A stretch of DNA of 64,000 nucleotides. It comes from Desulfitobacterium_A sp034927245. Lineage in GTDB: Bacteria > Bacillota > Desulfitobacteriia > Desulfitobacteriales > Desulfitobacteriaceae. Positions 8,114-16,992 of this stretch are shown here, piece by piece. The notes below the pieces were generated by a model. That model saw nothing but the letters and a program-made list of their open reading frames with translations, searched no databases and was not told where the DNA came from. A program made the position numbers and the translations under genes. How positions within the stretch are numbered: position 1 is the first letter of the stretch; every line of letters starts with the position of its first letter. The stretch lies in contig NZ_JAYFQK010000038.1 in assembly GCF_034927245.1 (NCBI RefSeq), forward strand, positions 151,054 to 215,053, in the 5' to 3' direction.

Positions 8114-8803
8114 TTAATGACTCGTTAATTTTCGAGCAAAAGAGGTACCGATCGATTGGATGCCTTGAACGATAAGAACAAGCAGAATAACGGTAATCAG
8201 CATAACATCGGTTCGGAAACGATTGTAGCCATAATCAATGGCTAAGGCTCCTAAACCGCCGCCGCCGACAGCTCCGGCCATGGCAGTATAGCCGATTACG
8301 CTGATTGTGGTGATCGCAAAGCCAAGAATCAGGGAAGCCTTAGCTTCAGGGAGAAGAACCTTGTAGATGATTTGCCAAGGTGAAGCTCCCATCGAAAGTG
8401 CCGCCTCAATTACCCCATAAGGGACTTCCTTTAAGGAGCTTTCGACCATCCGGGCGACAAAGGGTGCCGAGGAAATGACAAGCGGGACAATGGCCGCTGT
8501 TGTTCCAATCGAAGTACCGATAAGCTTCCGTGTAAAAGGAATAAGGAATACGAGTAAAATGATAAACGGAACAGAACGGAAAATATTAACGATCGTTCCC
8601 AGAATGCGTTCAACCCAAGGAGTAGGAAGAATGTGTCCCGGTGATGAAATGACAAGGATGACGCCGAGGGGAACCCCGATAATATAGGCAAGTACGGTTG
8701 AAACGATAACCATATAAAGCGTTTCTAAAAGAGCCGGGGTTAAGACGTGAACCATATTCGGCCAATAGCCGGGAGTTGCCATAATAGACCAATCAAATCC
8801 CAT
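8114..8803 (-). CDS. metI: Methionine ABC transporter permease MetI
   Basis: A 229-residue inner-membrane permease with five to six hydrophobic segments and the ABC permease EAA-type loop (EAALSMGASPWQIIYKVLLPEA) that contacts MetN. The length is usual for MetI. ATG 8803 follows GGAGGTGATC and overlaps the end of metN by 11 bp, so translation is probably coupled. It is paired with MetN and MetQ for methionine import. Confidence 0.95.
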   Translation of the reverse strand: MGFDWSIMATPGYWPNMVHVLTPALLETLYMVIVSTVLAYIIGVPLGVILVISSPGHILPTPWVERILGTIVNIFRSVPFIILLVFLIPFTRKLIGTSIGTTAAIVPLVISSAPFVARMVESSLKEVPYGVIEAALSMGASPWQIIYKVLLPEAKASLILGFAITTISVIGYTAMAGAVGGGGLGALAIDYGYNRFRTDVMLITVILLVLIVQGIQSIGTSFARKLTSH

Positions 8804-9818
8804 TTTGGATCACCTCCATTTTTAGCCCGCGTTCGTCAAGATAAGTGTGAGCCTTGGCAAGTTGTTCTTTTGAACCTTGAAGCTCGAGTGTTAGTGTGCC
8901 AAACAGTGTTGAGCGCAGGTGGTCAATGCTTCCATAGAGGATATTGGCGCGGACCTGACAATCCTTCATCAAATCGGCAATAATGGGATCTGAAGCCCGC
9001 GAACCGAGAAAGTGAATCCGAATAATTTCCGAATCCGCGTGGGTTGCCAGTTCCCGGAGAAGGTCACCCGGTAATTCATTGGGGAAGACACTGGAAATAA
9101 ATTCTTTGGCAATCGCGGATTGGGGTTGGATAAAGACTTGTTCAACCGGACCGTTTTCGACAATTTTAGAGGCGTCAATAACCGCCACGTCAGAACAGAT
9201 TTCTTTAATGACTTTCATCTCATGGGTAATTATAACGATCGTCAGTCCAAACTGTTGGTTAATATCGCGTAATAGGTTGAGGATGGAGACCGTTGTTTGG
9301 GGGTCCAAGGCTGAGGTTGCTTCGTCACAGAGAAGGACTTTGGGGCGGGTTGCAAGGGCCCGGGCAATTCCTACCCGCTGTTTTTGACCGCCGCTTAATT
9401 GAGAAGGGTAGGCATCGGCTTTATCGGCCAGCCCGACCAGTTGAAGGAGTTCTTCAACCCGAGGTTTGATCTTATTTTTCTTATATCCGGCGATTTCAAG
9501 GGGAAAGGCAATATTTTCGCCTACCGTTCTGGATTGAAGCAAATGGAAGTGCTGAAAAATCATCCCGATCGTCTGCCGGGTTTCGCGAAGCGCTTTCCCG
9601 GAAAGTTTTGTAATATCCTGACCATCGATCAAAATCTGACCGCCGGTCGGTTCTTCTAAACGATTCAGGCAGCGTACAAGAGTACTTTTTCCCGCACCGC
9701 TGAGTCCAATGATGCCGTAAATAGCTCCTTGGGCGATCTCAAGAGAGATATCTTCGAGAGCGACGACATTTCCCTTATGGGAAGTATAGGTTTTACTTAA
9801 ATGCTCAATCTTAATCAA
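8793..9818 (-). CDS. metN: Methionine ABC transporter ATPase MetN
   Basis: A 341-residue ATPase with Walker A (GLSGAGKST), ABC signature (LSGGQKQRVGIARAL), Walker B (LLCDEATSALD) and a C-terminal NIL regulatory domain (about 260-341) that binds methionine for feedback inhibition in MetN proteins. The start is TTG 9818 with GGAGGG 5 bp upstream. An open frame continues to 9995, but that stretch is the S-box leader and terminator and is not coding. The length from 9818 matches the family. Confidence 0.95.
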   Translation of the reverse strand: MIKIEHLSKTYTSHKGNVVALEDISLEIAQGAIYGIIGLSGAGKSTLVRCLNRLEEPTGGQILIDGQDITKLSGKALRETRQTIGMIFQHFHLLQSRTVGENIAFPLEIAGYKKNKIKPRVEELLQLVGLADKADAYPSQLSGGQKQRVGIARALATRPKVLLCDEATSALDPQTTVSILNLLRDINQQFGLTIVIITHEMKVIKEICSDVAVIDASKIVENGPVEQVFIQPQSAIAKEFISSVFPNELPGDLLRELATHADSEIIRIHFLGSRASDPIIADLMKDCQVRANILYGSIDHLRSTLFGTLTLELQGSKEQLAKAHTYLDERGLKMEVIQNGI

Positions 9819-9837
9819 TGATTTCCCTCCTTTTGAG

Positions 9838-9873
9838 CAAACAAAAACTTCACGGAGGAATCCCGCGAAGTTA
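9838..9873 (-). terminator. S-box expression-platform terminator
   Basis: On the minus strand, AACTTCGCG pairs with CGTGAAGTT and is followed by TTTTGTTTG, 20 bp before the metN ribosome binding site. It is the expected OFF-state terminator of the SAM riboswitch. Confidence 0.85.
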
Positions 9874-9886
9874 ACATTCGGATTTC

Positions 9887-9985
9887 CTCTCATCTCCCAG
9901 TTATTCCTGCAGGAGTTAGCACCGTACATTTCTGCCGGTTGCCGGGTTTCATCGGGCCAGTCCCTCCACCTACTCTGGATAAGAG
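9887..9985 (-). ncRNA. SAM-I riboswitch (S-box) leader of metNIQ
   Basis: Read on the minus strand this is a textbook S-box. P1 is formed by CTCTTAT (9985-9979) and ATGAGAG (9893-9887). Between them are AGAGTAGGTGGAGGGA, CTGGCCCGATGAAACCC, GGCAACC, a GCTAACTCCTGC arm and AACTGGGAGATGAG. S-adenosylmethionine binding should stabilise the aptamer and let the downstream terminator form, shutting off methionine import when SAM is plentiful. Assigned from conserved primary and secondary structure. Confidence 0.95.
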
Positions 9986-9989
9986 TGTT

Positions 9990-10018
9990 ATTCAATTGAA
10001 TTAAAGTGGTTTAAACAA
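9990..10018 (-). promoter_or_regulatory. Candidate promoter of the metNIQ S-box transcript
   Basis: On the minus strand TTGTTT (10018-10013), a 17-bp spacer and TTGAAT (9995-9990) place the start at about the base of S-box P1. Both boxes match only four of six consensus positions. Confidence 0.4.
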
Positions 10019-10082
10019 GAATAGAATAAAACTATTCTACACAGAAAATGAGATTTTAGCAAGTACTTTTTTTATAACTTCC

Positions 10083-10111
10083 TTGACAACACCTCAATAC
10101 TTTAATAAATT
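10083..10111 (+). promoter_or_regulatory. Sigma-A promoter for yerC-hisZ-pfk
   Basis: A perfect TTGACA box, a 17-bp spacer and TAAATT as the -10 (four of six). It lies about 30 bp before the YerC-like start. Confidence 0.7.
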
Positions 10112-10142
10112 AAAGTGAAGAAGAATAAGGAGATGATGTCTT

Positions 10143-10508
10143 GTGGACGAGGGTAATAAACCGTCTCAAGAAGATAAAGAGGCTGAGGCTGGGAAATCTT
10201 TAGAAGGGGTTGATCGCCGCCTGCGCGATCCTTTAAATGATGAACTGTTTGAAGCTATTTTGTTATTGAAGAATAAGGAAGAATGTTATCGTTTTTTTCA
10301 GGATATCGCAACAATTGCGGAGATTAAAGCTTTAGCCCAACGCTTAGAAGTGGCTAAGCTTTTGGAGAAGAATGTAACCTATACGACGATTGCCCATCAA
10401 ACGGGGGCCAGTACGGCGACGATCAGCAGGGTTAAGCGGTGTTTGTATTTTGGTGCTGATGGTTATCAACTCATTCTTAAAAGATTAGAGGAAAAGGAGA
10501 AGTTTTAA
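10143..10508 (+). CDS. YerC/YecD family TrpR-related regulator
   Basis: A 121-residue protein with a TrpR-like helix-turn-helix in the C-terminal two thirds (AEIKALAQRLEVAKLL, then GASTATISRVKRCLYFG). This size and motif define the YerC/YecD family of TrpR-related proteins. The GTG start has AAGGAG about 10 bp upstream. Its stop overlaps the hisZ start (TAATG), so it heads the histidine unit. A role in controlling his expression is plausible from position only; the effector is unknown. Confidence 0.8.
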   Translation: MDEGNKPSQEDKEAEAGKSLEGVDRRLRDPLNDELFEAILLLKNKEECYRFFQDIATIAEIKALAQRLEVAKLLEKNVTYTTIAHQTGASTATISRVKRCLYFGADGYQLILKRLEEKEKF

Positions 10509-11656
10509 TGAATCGTTCTTCCTTAGGATTAAGAATACCCACAGGAATGCGGGATCTTTTACCCGAAGAGATGGCTATCCAAGATCAAGTGGAACAGAAA
10601 ATTGTTACTTTGTTTAAGCTATGGGCCTATCAAAAAGTCTCAACACCTGCTTTAGAATATGGTGCATGTTTGCAGCCGGATGAAGAAAAAGGGGATCAAT
10701 TTTATAAATTTTTTGATCGCCAAGGGCATGTCCTTGTTCTTCGTCCGGAGCTTACCACGCCGATTGCCCGTATGGTCAGCTCGCGTTTAAAAGGATCTGA
10801 GCTGCCTTTGAGATTATGTTACTCGGCCGATATTTACCGGACCGTATCCAATCGCAATCGGGAGTACCGGCAAGCCGGAGTTGAACTTATGGGTTCAGCT
10901 AATCCTTTAGCAGATGCCGAGGTCATTGCTCTGGCGGTTGAATCGTTGCGTGAACTGGGACTGAATGATTTCCAATTCAATCTTGGGCATATGGGTATTT
11001 TTTCGGGGATTATGGACGAATTAAAGATTGACTCAGAGTTTCGGCTTAACTATGAGGAACTTTTAGCCCATAAAGATTTGGTTGGTATTGAACGACTCGT
11101 CGAGCAAAGCGAATTTCCCGATTCGGCAAGGAAGATTCTTTTAAAGATACCGCATTTCCATGGCCAAGCAGAGATGCTTGAAGAAGTTTTAGAATGGAGC
11201 CAAAGCCCGTCCTTACAAGATGCTGTGGCTTCCCTCAAAATGGTTTATGAATACTTACGGGATTTTAAAGTTCAGGAGTATGTAGCCTTAGACCTCGGGA
11301 TTCTTCGCGGTTTTACGTATTATACAGGTGCCGTTTTCGAAGGATATGTCCGCGATATCGGTTATCCCGTTATCGAAGGCGGGCGTTATGATGCACTTTA
11401 TGGTGAGTTTGGTTATGCTTTGCCGGCAACGGGTTTTGCTATGAACCTCGGAGCTTTAGCGGAGCGGATGAATCCCAAAGCTAAACCCAATCCAACGGTT
11501 TTAGTGTATGGTGATAATATCACTGAGGTCATCCAAGCGGTCCAGAAACTTCGGGGACAGGGCACGCAGGCTGAGATGGGTATCGATCTAAGTCCGGCCG
11601 AAGCGGAGATGCTGGCACAACGCAAGGGGATTGCTCAAATTAAGCGAATAGAGTAA
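10508..11656 (+). CDS. hisZ: ATP phosphoribosyltransferase regulatory subunit HisZ
   Basis: A 382-residue HisRS paralogue with class II synthetase-like motifs: GMRDLLPEE near the N-terminus, RPELTTPIAR as motif 2 region, and a late GGRYDALYG. It lacks a full anticodon-binding domain. HisZ binds short-form HisG to give the active, histidine-inhibited first enzyme of the pathway. The short HisG encoded 1.3 kb downstream needs it, which supports the call. Its coupled start overlaps the YerC-like stop. Confidence 0.92.
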   Translation: MNRSSLGLRIPTGMRDLLPEEMAIQDQVEQKIVTLFKLWAYQKVSTPALEYGACLQPDEEKGDQFYKFFDRQGHVLVLRPELTTPIARMVSSRLKGSELPLRLCYSADIYRTVSNRNREYRQAGVELMGSANPLADAEVIALAVESLRELGLNDFQFNLGHMGIFSGIMDELKIDSEFRLNYEELLAHKDLVGIERLVEQSEFPDSARKILLKIPHFHGQAEMLEEVLEWSQSPSLQDAVASLKMVYEYLRDFKVQEYVALDLGILRGFTYYTGAVFEGYVRDIGYPVIEGGRYDALYGEFGYALPATGFAMNLGALAERMNPKAKPNPTVLVYGDNITEVIQAVQKLRGQGTQAEMGIDLSPAEAEMLAQRKGIAQIKRIE

Positions 11657-11680
11657 AACTCTATGAAAGAAGGGAATGGA

Positions 11681-12760
11681 ATGCATAAATTAGCCGTTCT
11701 TACCGGTGGAGGAGATTGCCCGGGTCTGAATGCCGTAATTCGGGCAATCGTAAAAAGCGGTTACCAAGAGGGAATTGAGGTGATCGGAATTCGGGATGGT
11801 TTTCGGGGGGCGGTCGAAGAAGAGTATCGTCTGTTGAACCTGTCCGATGTTTCCGGAATTCTTCCGCGCGGGGGAACTCTTTTAGGAACGACGAACCGCG
11901 ATAATCCTTTTGCTTATTCGACCTTAGTTGACGGTCAGATCCAACCGGTAGACCGTTCGGACGATGTTATTTCCCAACTTCAAGGGATTGGTGTTGAAGC
12001 ACTTCTCGCCATTGGGGGTGACGGGAGTTTAAGCATTGCTTTGGAATTTGCGAAGAAAGGACTCCCGGTTATCGGAATTCCCAAGACCATTGATAATGAT
12101 CTCATGGCTACAGATGTAACTTTCGGGTTCCAAACCGCTGTGTCCACAGCGCAGGACGCCCTTGACCGATTGCACACAACAGCTGAATCGCATCATCGGG
12201 TCATGATTTTAGAAGTGATGGGCCGCTATGCGGGCTGGATTGCTCTTTATGCCGGTGTGGCAGGGGGTGCGGATGTTATTCTGATACCGGAAATTCCGTA
12301 CGAATTATCCAGGGTTGCGGCAGCTGTCAAGAAAAGAGCGGATTTGGGTAAGAAGTTCAGTATTATTGTCGTTGCCGAGGGTGCTGCACCATTAGGCGGT
12401 GAAATGGTGGTGGAACGGAAAATGCCGGGTCGAATCGATCCCATCAAGCTTGGAGGGATCGGGGCAAAACTTGGCGAAGATCTTGAAACCTTGACGGGAA
12501 TGGAAACCCGGGTTACGGTACTAGGTCATCTGCAACGAGGCGGATCCCCCAATGCTGCCGACCGGGTGCTTGCCACCCGTTACGGAGTAGCTGCGGTCGA
12601 AGCAGCCCTTGACGGTGATTTTGGAACTATGGTTGCTCTGCAGGGTCAGAAAATCGTCCGGGTTCCTTTGGCAGAAGCGGTTAATAAATTGAAAAAAGTG
12701 AGTCCCGATGAACCGGTTTTAAATGCTGCCCGGAAGCTTGGGATCATGATGGGGGATTAA
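11681..12760 (+). CDS. 6-phosphofructokinase (PfkA superfamily)
   Basis: A 359-residue enzyme phosphorylating fructose-6-phosphate. The motifs are VLTGGGDCPGLNAVIR at the N-terminus, GGDGS near residue 112, PKTIDND near 133 and MGRYAGW. The Gly in GGDGS is typical of ATP-using enzymes, whereas the Lys in PKTIDND is common in pyrophosphate-type and mixed-clade enzymes, so the phosphoryl donor is best left open, with ATP more likely. ATG 11681 has AAGGG upstream; an ATG at 11663 has no site. Its place directly after hisZ is unusual. A terminator follows. Confidence 0.88.
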   Translation: MHKLAVLTGGGDCPGLNAVIRAIVKSGYQEGIEVIGIRDGFRGAVEEEYRLLNLSDVSGILPRGGTLLGTTNRDNPFAYSTLVDGQIQPVDRSDDVISQLQGIGVEALLAIGGDGSLSIALEFAKKGLPVIGIPKTIDNDLMATDVTFGFQTAVSTAQDALDRLHTTAESHHRVMILEVMGRYAGWIALYAGVAGGADVILIPEIPYELSRVAAAVKKRADLGKKFSIIVVAEGAAPLGGEMVVERKMPGRIDPIKLGGIGAKLGEDLETLTGMETRVTVLGHLQRGGSPNAADRVLATRYGVAAVEAALDGDFGTMVALQGQKIVRVPLAEAVNKLKKVSPDEPVLNAARKLGIMMGD

Positions 12761-12807
12761 AAAAAGGCTTGGATCCGTAATCTTTCGGATTCAAGCCTTT
12801 TTTTTCT
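12761..12807 (+). terminator. Intrinsic terminator after pfk
   Basis: AAGGCTTGGATCCG pairs with CGGATTCAAGCCTT with one mismatch, followed by eight T. It splits the histidine genes into two transcription units. Confidence 0.9.
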
Positions 12808-12818
12808 AAAGATTATGG

Positions 12819-12847
12819 TTGTTACTTTAAAACAAGACTGCTATAAT
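12819..12847 (+). promoter_or_regulatory. Sigma-A promoter of the hisG-hisIE operon
   Basis: TTGTTA, a 17-bp spacer and a perfect TATAAT. It leaves a leader of about 130 nt before hisG in which I see no T-box core, His-codon leader peptide or terminator, so regulation may act at the promoter. Confidence 0.8.
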
Positions 12848-12987
12848 ACATTCATAACGAATTAACAATTTAACGAGGTAAAACGATAAAGCAAATCAAC
12901 AAGGGACAATAGTGTAGAAAAAGGACTAATACCTTAACCTTGAGAAATACTTTGGATAGTTAATTATAGACGGAGAGGAGATAGAGT

Positions 12988-13656
12988 ATGTCCAGAGGCT
13001 TTTTAACAATAGCTCTCCCCAAGGGGAAATTACTGACGGATTCTTTGGAGGTTTTAACGAAGGCAGGGATCGAATGCGGCGAGGTTAGTGAGGAATCACG
13101 GAAACTGCTTTTTTCTTTAAAAGGGTCTGAAGCACAAATTATTATTTGCCGTCCAACCGATATCCCGACCTATGTAGAACATGGAGCGGCTGATATTGGT
13201 TTTGTCGGTAAGGATACGCTTTTAGAGGAAAATAAAGATGTCGCCGAACTCCTCGATCTCAAATTCGGGTATTGCCGATTTGTTGTTGCGATGCCTGAGG
13301 AAAGCGTTCCGCCGCGATTGCCGGATGGCATGTTTGACTTAAATGTCCTCAATCATCAGCGGGTCGCCACGAAATTCCCGCGGGTAACCGAAGAGTTTTT
13401 CCGGCAAAAGGGTATGCAAGTCGTTCCGATTAAGCTTCATGGCAATATTGAGTTGGCACCCCGTGTAAATCTTGCCGAAATGATTGTCGATATTGTTTCT
13501 ACCGGCACAACGTTGCGTCAAAATCACCTTGTCGAAGTGGCCCCGATTCTGGAAGCAACAACCCGCTTGATTGCCAACCGAGTGGCCTATCGCATGAAAT
13601 ACCAACGGATCAATGATTTAACTGAAAAACTTCGTGAGATCGTCGCTGTAAAATAA
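12988..13656 (+). CDS. hisG: ATP phosphoribosyltransferase catalytic subunit HisG, short form
   Basis: A 222-residue enzyme catalysing the first step of histidine synthesis, joining PRPP and ATP. It opens with LTIALPKGKL, contains ADIGFVGKDTL and ends near the PRPP loop VDIVSTGTTLRQN. It lacks the C-terminal regulatory domain of long HisG, so it depends on HisZ from the upstream unit. ATG 12988 follows GAGGAG. It is first gene of the hisG-D-B-H-A-F-IE operon. Confidence 0.95.
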   Translation: MSRGFLTIALPKGKLLTDSLEVLTKAGIECGEVSEESRKLLFSLKGSEAQIIICRPTDIPTYVEHGAADIGFVGKDTLLEENKDVAELLDLKFGYCRFVVAMPEESVPPRLPDGMFDLNVLNHQRVATKFPRVTEEFFRQKGMQVVPIKLHGNIELAPRVNLAEMIVDIVSTGTTLRQNHLVEVAPILEATTRLIANRVAYRMKYQRINDLTEKLREIVAVK

Positions 13657-13676
13657 TGATTGGAGGATTTCCGGTA

Positions 13677-14954
13677 ATGAAGGTTGAAAAATTAGAGAAT
13701 ATGAATTTAGAGCGTTTAACCCGTAAATCCTATGGCAATGCTGCAGAGCTCGAACAACGGGTAAGCGACATTTTGGAAAGCGTTCGCCAAGAAGGGGATG
13801 AAGCCCTCTACCGTTTGACGGAAACACTGGATAAAGTTAATCTGCGTGAATCAGGATTAAAAGTAAGCCCTGCTGAAACAAAAAAAGCATACAGCCAAGT
13901 TGATGAAGCGTTTCTGGCAACGGTTCGCCAAGCGAAAGCGAATATTCTTTCGTTTCACGAAAAACAGAAACGTCCCTCCTGGTTTGATACGCAAGAGGAT
14001 GGATCTATCCTCGGTCAACTTATTCTTCCTTTAAAGAGAGTAGGAATTTATGTGCCCGGCGGCACGGCTGCATACCCTTCGTCCGTTCTGATGAACGCTT
14101 TGCCTGCTGTAGTTGCCGGCGTTGAAGAAATCGTCATGGTGAGCCCTCCGCGCTCGGATGGTTCGCTTCTGCCCGAGGTTTTGGTTGCGGCTGCCGAAGC
14201 GGGAGTTACCGAAATTTATAAAGTAGGCGGTGCGCAGGCAATCGCGGCTTTAGCCTATGGAACAAAGGAAATCGCTCCTGTGGATAAAATAACGGGTCCC
14301 GGCAATATCTACGTAACTCTGGCGAAAAAGCAGGTTTTCGGAACGGTCGATATTGATATGCTGGCCGGTCCAAGTGAAATTCTTGTCTTGGCAGATGACT
14401 CGGCACGTCCGAAAGAGCTTGCCGCAGATTTGCTGTCCCAAGCCGAGCATGATCGCCTCGCTTCGGCAATTCTGGTGTCTCCTGACCGGACACTGTTAGA
14501 GCGGACCATTGAGGAAGTAGAACGACAGCTCGCTGATCTGCCGCGTGAAGATATTGCCCGCAGTTCCTGGGAAAACTACGGAGCGGCAATATTGGTTCAA
14601 GATTTAGAGGAAGGGTTATCTTTAGCCAATCAAATTGCTCCGGAACATTTTGAACTCGTCGTGGCAGAACCGTTTCGATGGTTAGGGAAGGTTAGAAATG
14701 CCGGGGCGGTATTCCTTGGGCGTTTTTCACCGGAGCCTGTGGGTGACTATTTTGCCGGCCCGAATCACGTTTTACCGACAGGGGGCACAGCGCGTTTTTA
14801 CTCGCCCCTGAATGTAGACACATTTATGAAGAAAATGAGTGTCATCAATTATTCTGAAGAAGCATTAAAACGAGATGCCGATTCGATTGCACACTTTGCC
14901 CGCCGGGAAGGCTTGGAGGCCCATGCCCGGGCTGTGGAAGCAAGAAGGAAATGA
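13677..14954 (+). CDS. hisD: Histidinol dehydrogenase HisD
   Basis: A 425-residue zinc enzyme that oxidises histidinol to histidine using two NAD. Typical segments are VPGGTAAYPSSVLMNALPA, GGAQAIAALAYGT, GPGNIYVTLAKK, the SQAEHD zinc and catalytic region, and APEHFELV. I place the start at ATG 13677, 9 bp after GGAGG; an in-frame ATG at 13656 overlaps the hisG stop and has no site. It overlaps hisB at its 3' end if the earliest hisB start is used. Confidence 0.95.
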   Translation: MKVEKLENMNLERLTRKSYGNAAELEQRVSDILESVRQEGDEALYRLTETLDKVNLRESGLKVSPAETKKAYSQVDEAFLATVRQAKANILSFHEKQKRPSWFDTQEDGSILGQLILPLKRVGIYVPGGTAAYPSSVLMNALPAVVAGVEEIVMVSPPRSDGSLLPEVLVAAAEAGVTEIYKVGGAQAIAALAYGTKEIAPVDKITGPGNIYVTLAKKQVFGTVDIDMLAGPSEILVLADDSARPKELAADLLSQAEHDRLASAILVSPDRTLLERTIEEVERQLADLPREDIARSSWENYGAAILVQDLEEGLSLANQIAPEHFELVVAEPFRWLGKVRNAGAVFLGRFSPEPVGDYFAGPNHVLPTGGTARFYSPLNVDTFMKKMSVINYSEEALKRDADSIAHFARREGLEAHARAVEARRK

Positions 14955-14974
14955 TGAACGAGGAAGGGATGCAA

Positions 14975-15559
14975 ATGCGGGAAGCAACTCTCGAACGAAA
15001 AACCCGGGAAACACAAATTAAAGTCAGGGTTAATCTGGATGGCAGCGGTGAAGCCCAAGTTGCGACAGGTATCGGCTTTTTTGACCATATGCTCATTTCC
15101 TTGAGCCGTTTCGGCTATTTTGATTTAGAGGTCCAGGCCAAAGGGGATCTGCAGGTCGATTCGCATCATACGATTGAGGATTGCGGGATTGTCTTGGGAC
15201 AAGCTTTGCAAAAGGCCTTGGGTGAACGTCAAGGGATTGAACGTGTGGGGGATACCCTTTTGCCGATGGATGAAGCTTTAGTTCAGGTCGCGCTTGATCT
15301 TTCGAATCGCCCTTATCTTGTTTGGAATGTTGAATGTCCGGATGGGATGATTGGGGATTTTCCGGTCGAGATGGCGGAAGAATTTTTTCGTGCTCTGGCC
15401 GTTAATGCCGGAATAACGCTGCATATCCATCTGCTGACAGGCAAGAATCGTCATCATATTATGGAAGCTGTTTTTAAAGGGGCAGGACGGGCCTTAGGTC
15501 TGGCGGTTCGTCTAAATCCTCGTTTTCAAGGTGTTTTATCAACTAAAGGCGTTTTATAG
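14975..15559 (+). CDS. hisB: Imidazoleglycerol-phosphate dehydratase HisB
   Basis: About 194 residues with the manganese-binding histidine motifs DSHHTIEDCGI and KNRHHIMEA and the GIGFFDHML segment. It dehydrates imidazole glycerol phosphate; it is the monofunctional form without a phosphatase domain. Starts at 14951, 14954 and 14969 are also in frame. ATG 14975 sits best behind GAGGAAGGG. A histidinol-phosphate phosphatase and HisC are not encoded in this window and must lie elsewhere. Confidence 0.95.
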   Translation: MREATLERKTRETQIKVRVNLDGSGEAQVATGIGFFDHMLISLSRFGYFDLEVQAKGDLQVDSHHTIEDCGIVLGQALQKALGERQGIERVGDTLLPMDEALVQVALDLSNRPYLVWNVECPDGMIGDFPVEMAEEFFRALAVNAGITLHIHLLTGKNRHHIMEAVFKGAGRALGLAVRLNPRFQGVLSTKGVL

Positions 15560-15648
15560 GCTAAGGAGTAGTAAGCGTGCAGAGAATCATGATTTTGAAG
15601 AGGCGGAGCCGGATTGAAGCCGGCTCATGGGTTAGGAGGTGCGAATAA

Positions 15649-16278
15649 GTGATTGGGATTATCGATTATGGACGAGGCAATTTGCGAAGTGTTGAAAAAG
15701 CCTTGCTTCGGCTTGAATTTCCCGCAAAAATTATAGCCGATAGAGCAGAGCTTAAGGATGTCGATGGAATCATTTTGCCCGGTGTGGGGGCTTTTGCCGA
15801 TGCGATGGTGGCTTTAAATGAGCAAGGATGGGTTGAACCTTTGCGTCAATATGCCGCTGCGGGCCGCCCTTTTTTAGGAATATGCCTAGGCATGCAGGTG
15901 CTTTTCGAAGTCGGAGAGGAACATGGAGAACATCAGGGTCTGGGACTTTTGCCCGGTCGTGTCGTGCGCTTTCCCGAAGGACGAAAGATACCGCATATGG
16001 GCTGGAATAATGTCCATCAGGAAAATTCTTCATTTTTATGGGAAGGAATCCCGGATGAATCCTTCTTCTATTTTGTGCATTCGTACTATGCCGTTCCCAA
16101 ACGTCCCGAGGATATCGCGGGAAGCTGTGAATACGGCGTCCGCTTTCCCGCTTTAGTCGGTCGCGATAATGTTTGGGGAGCGCAATTCCATCCGGAAAAA
16201 TCAAGCCCCTGGGGCTTAAAACTGCTCGAAAACTTCGGAAGGTGGGTGAGTAAAAATGATCGTGTTTCCGGCCATTGA
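15649..16278 (+). CDS. hisH: Imidazole glycerol phosphate synthase glutaminase subunit HisH
   Basis: A 209-residue class I glutamine amidotransferase. The nucleophilic Cys lies in GICLGMQ (near residue 79) and the His-Glu pair in FHPEKS. It releases ammonia from glutamine for HisF. The GTG start follows TTAGGAGGTG. The 89-bp gap after hisB contains a 7-bp hairpin (GAGCCGG with CCGGCTC, near 15606-15626) without a T tract, perhaps an mRNA stability element. It overlaps hisA by 23 bp. Confidence 0.95.
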   Translation: MIGIIDYGRGNLRSVEKALLRLEFPAKIIADRAELKDVDGIILPGVGAFADAMVALNEQGWVEPLRQYAAAGRPFLGICLGMQVLFEVGEEHGEHQGLGLLPGRVVRFPEGRKIPHMGWNNVHQENSSFLWEGIPDESFFYFVHSYYAVPKRPEDIAGSCEYGVRFPALVGRDNVWGAQFHPEKSSPWGLKLLENFGRWVSKNDRVSGH

Positions 16279-16987
16279 TTTAAAAGAAGGCAAAGCCGTT
16301 CGCCTGTTGCAGGGCCGGATGGAGGATTCCACGGTCTATGCGGAAAATCCCCTCGAAGTTGCGCAGCGCTTTAGGGCTGAGGGCGCCGAATATCTTCATA
16401 TGGTGGATTTAAACGGAGCATTCGCAGGGAAACCGGTGAATGATGGTGTGATTCGTGAAGTGGTTGACAAGGTTGATCTCAAGGTTCAGGTTGGGGGAGG
16501 AATCCGTACACTCGAGAGAATCAAGGAATTGCTGGATTTAGGAGTGGCTCGGGTCATCCTCGGAACCGTCGCAGTGCGAAATCCGCAATTGGTGGCCGAA
16601 GCGGTCAAACGTTACGGGGAGAAGATTATTGTCGGTATTGACGCTAAAAATGGCCAAGTAGCAGTCCAGGGATGGGCTGAGACAACAGAAATGAAGGCCA
16701 TCGATTTAGCCTTGAAGATGAAAGAGGCGGGTGTCCGGCGGATTATTTTCACAGACATCGCGCGGGATGGAATGCTGCAGGGACCGAATATTGACAGCAC
16801 AGTTCAATTAGCTCGGGTAAGCCGGCTGCAAATTATCGCTTCGGGCGGAGTTTCTTGCCTTGAGGATTTGCAGAAGCTGCAGGCGCAAGCCGCCAACGGA
16901 GTATCGATTGAAGGTGCCATTGTCGGGAAAGCCCTTTATGCGGGGGCTTTTACCTTGCCTGAGGCATTAAAAATCCTGGGGAGGTGA
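16256..16987 (+). CDS. hisA: ProFAR isomerase HisA
   Basis: A 243-residue TIM barrel isomerising the aminoaldose ProFAR to PRFAR. It opens with FPAIDLKEGKAVRL, with the catalytic Asp of AIDL; other segments are QVGGGIRT and FTDIARDGMLQGPN, which carries the second Asp. Translation starts inside the end of hisH, so the two are coupled, and it nearly abuts hisF. Confidence 0.95.
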   Translation: MIVFPAIDLKEGKAVRLLQGRMEDSTVYAENPLEVAQRFRAEGAEYLHMVDLNGAFAGKPVNDGVIREVVDKVDLKVQVGGGIRTLERIKELLDLGVARVILGTVAVRNPQLVAEAVKRYGEKIIVGIDAKNGQVAVQGWAETTEMKAIDLALKMKEAGVRRIIFTDIARDGMLQGPNIDSTVQLARVSRLQIIASGGVSCLEDLQKLQAQAANGVSIEGAIVGKALYAGAFTLPEALKILGR

Positions 16988-16992
16988 AGTAC

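Noticed and set aside
9819..9995. Upstream extension of the metN reading frame
   Set aside because: The sequence is an S-box aptamer plus terminator, and metN has a good TTG start at 9818 with a ribosome site.
12848..12987. Possible T-box or His attenuator in the hisG leader
   Set aside because: No T-box core sequence, no terminator/antiterminator pair and no run of His codons was found.
15606..15626. Hairpin between hisB and hisH as a terminator
   Set aside because: The stem is only 7 bp and lacks a T run; the operon clearly continues.
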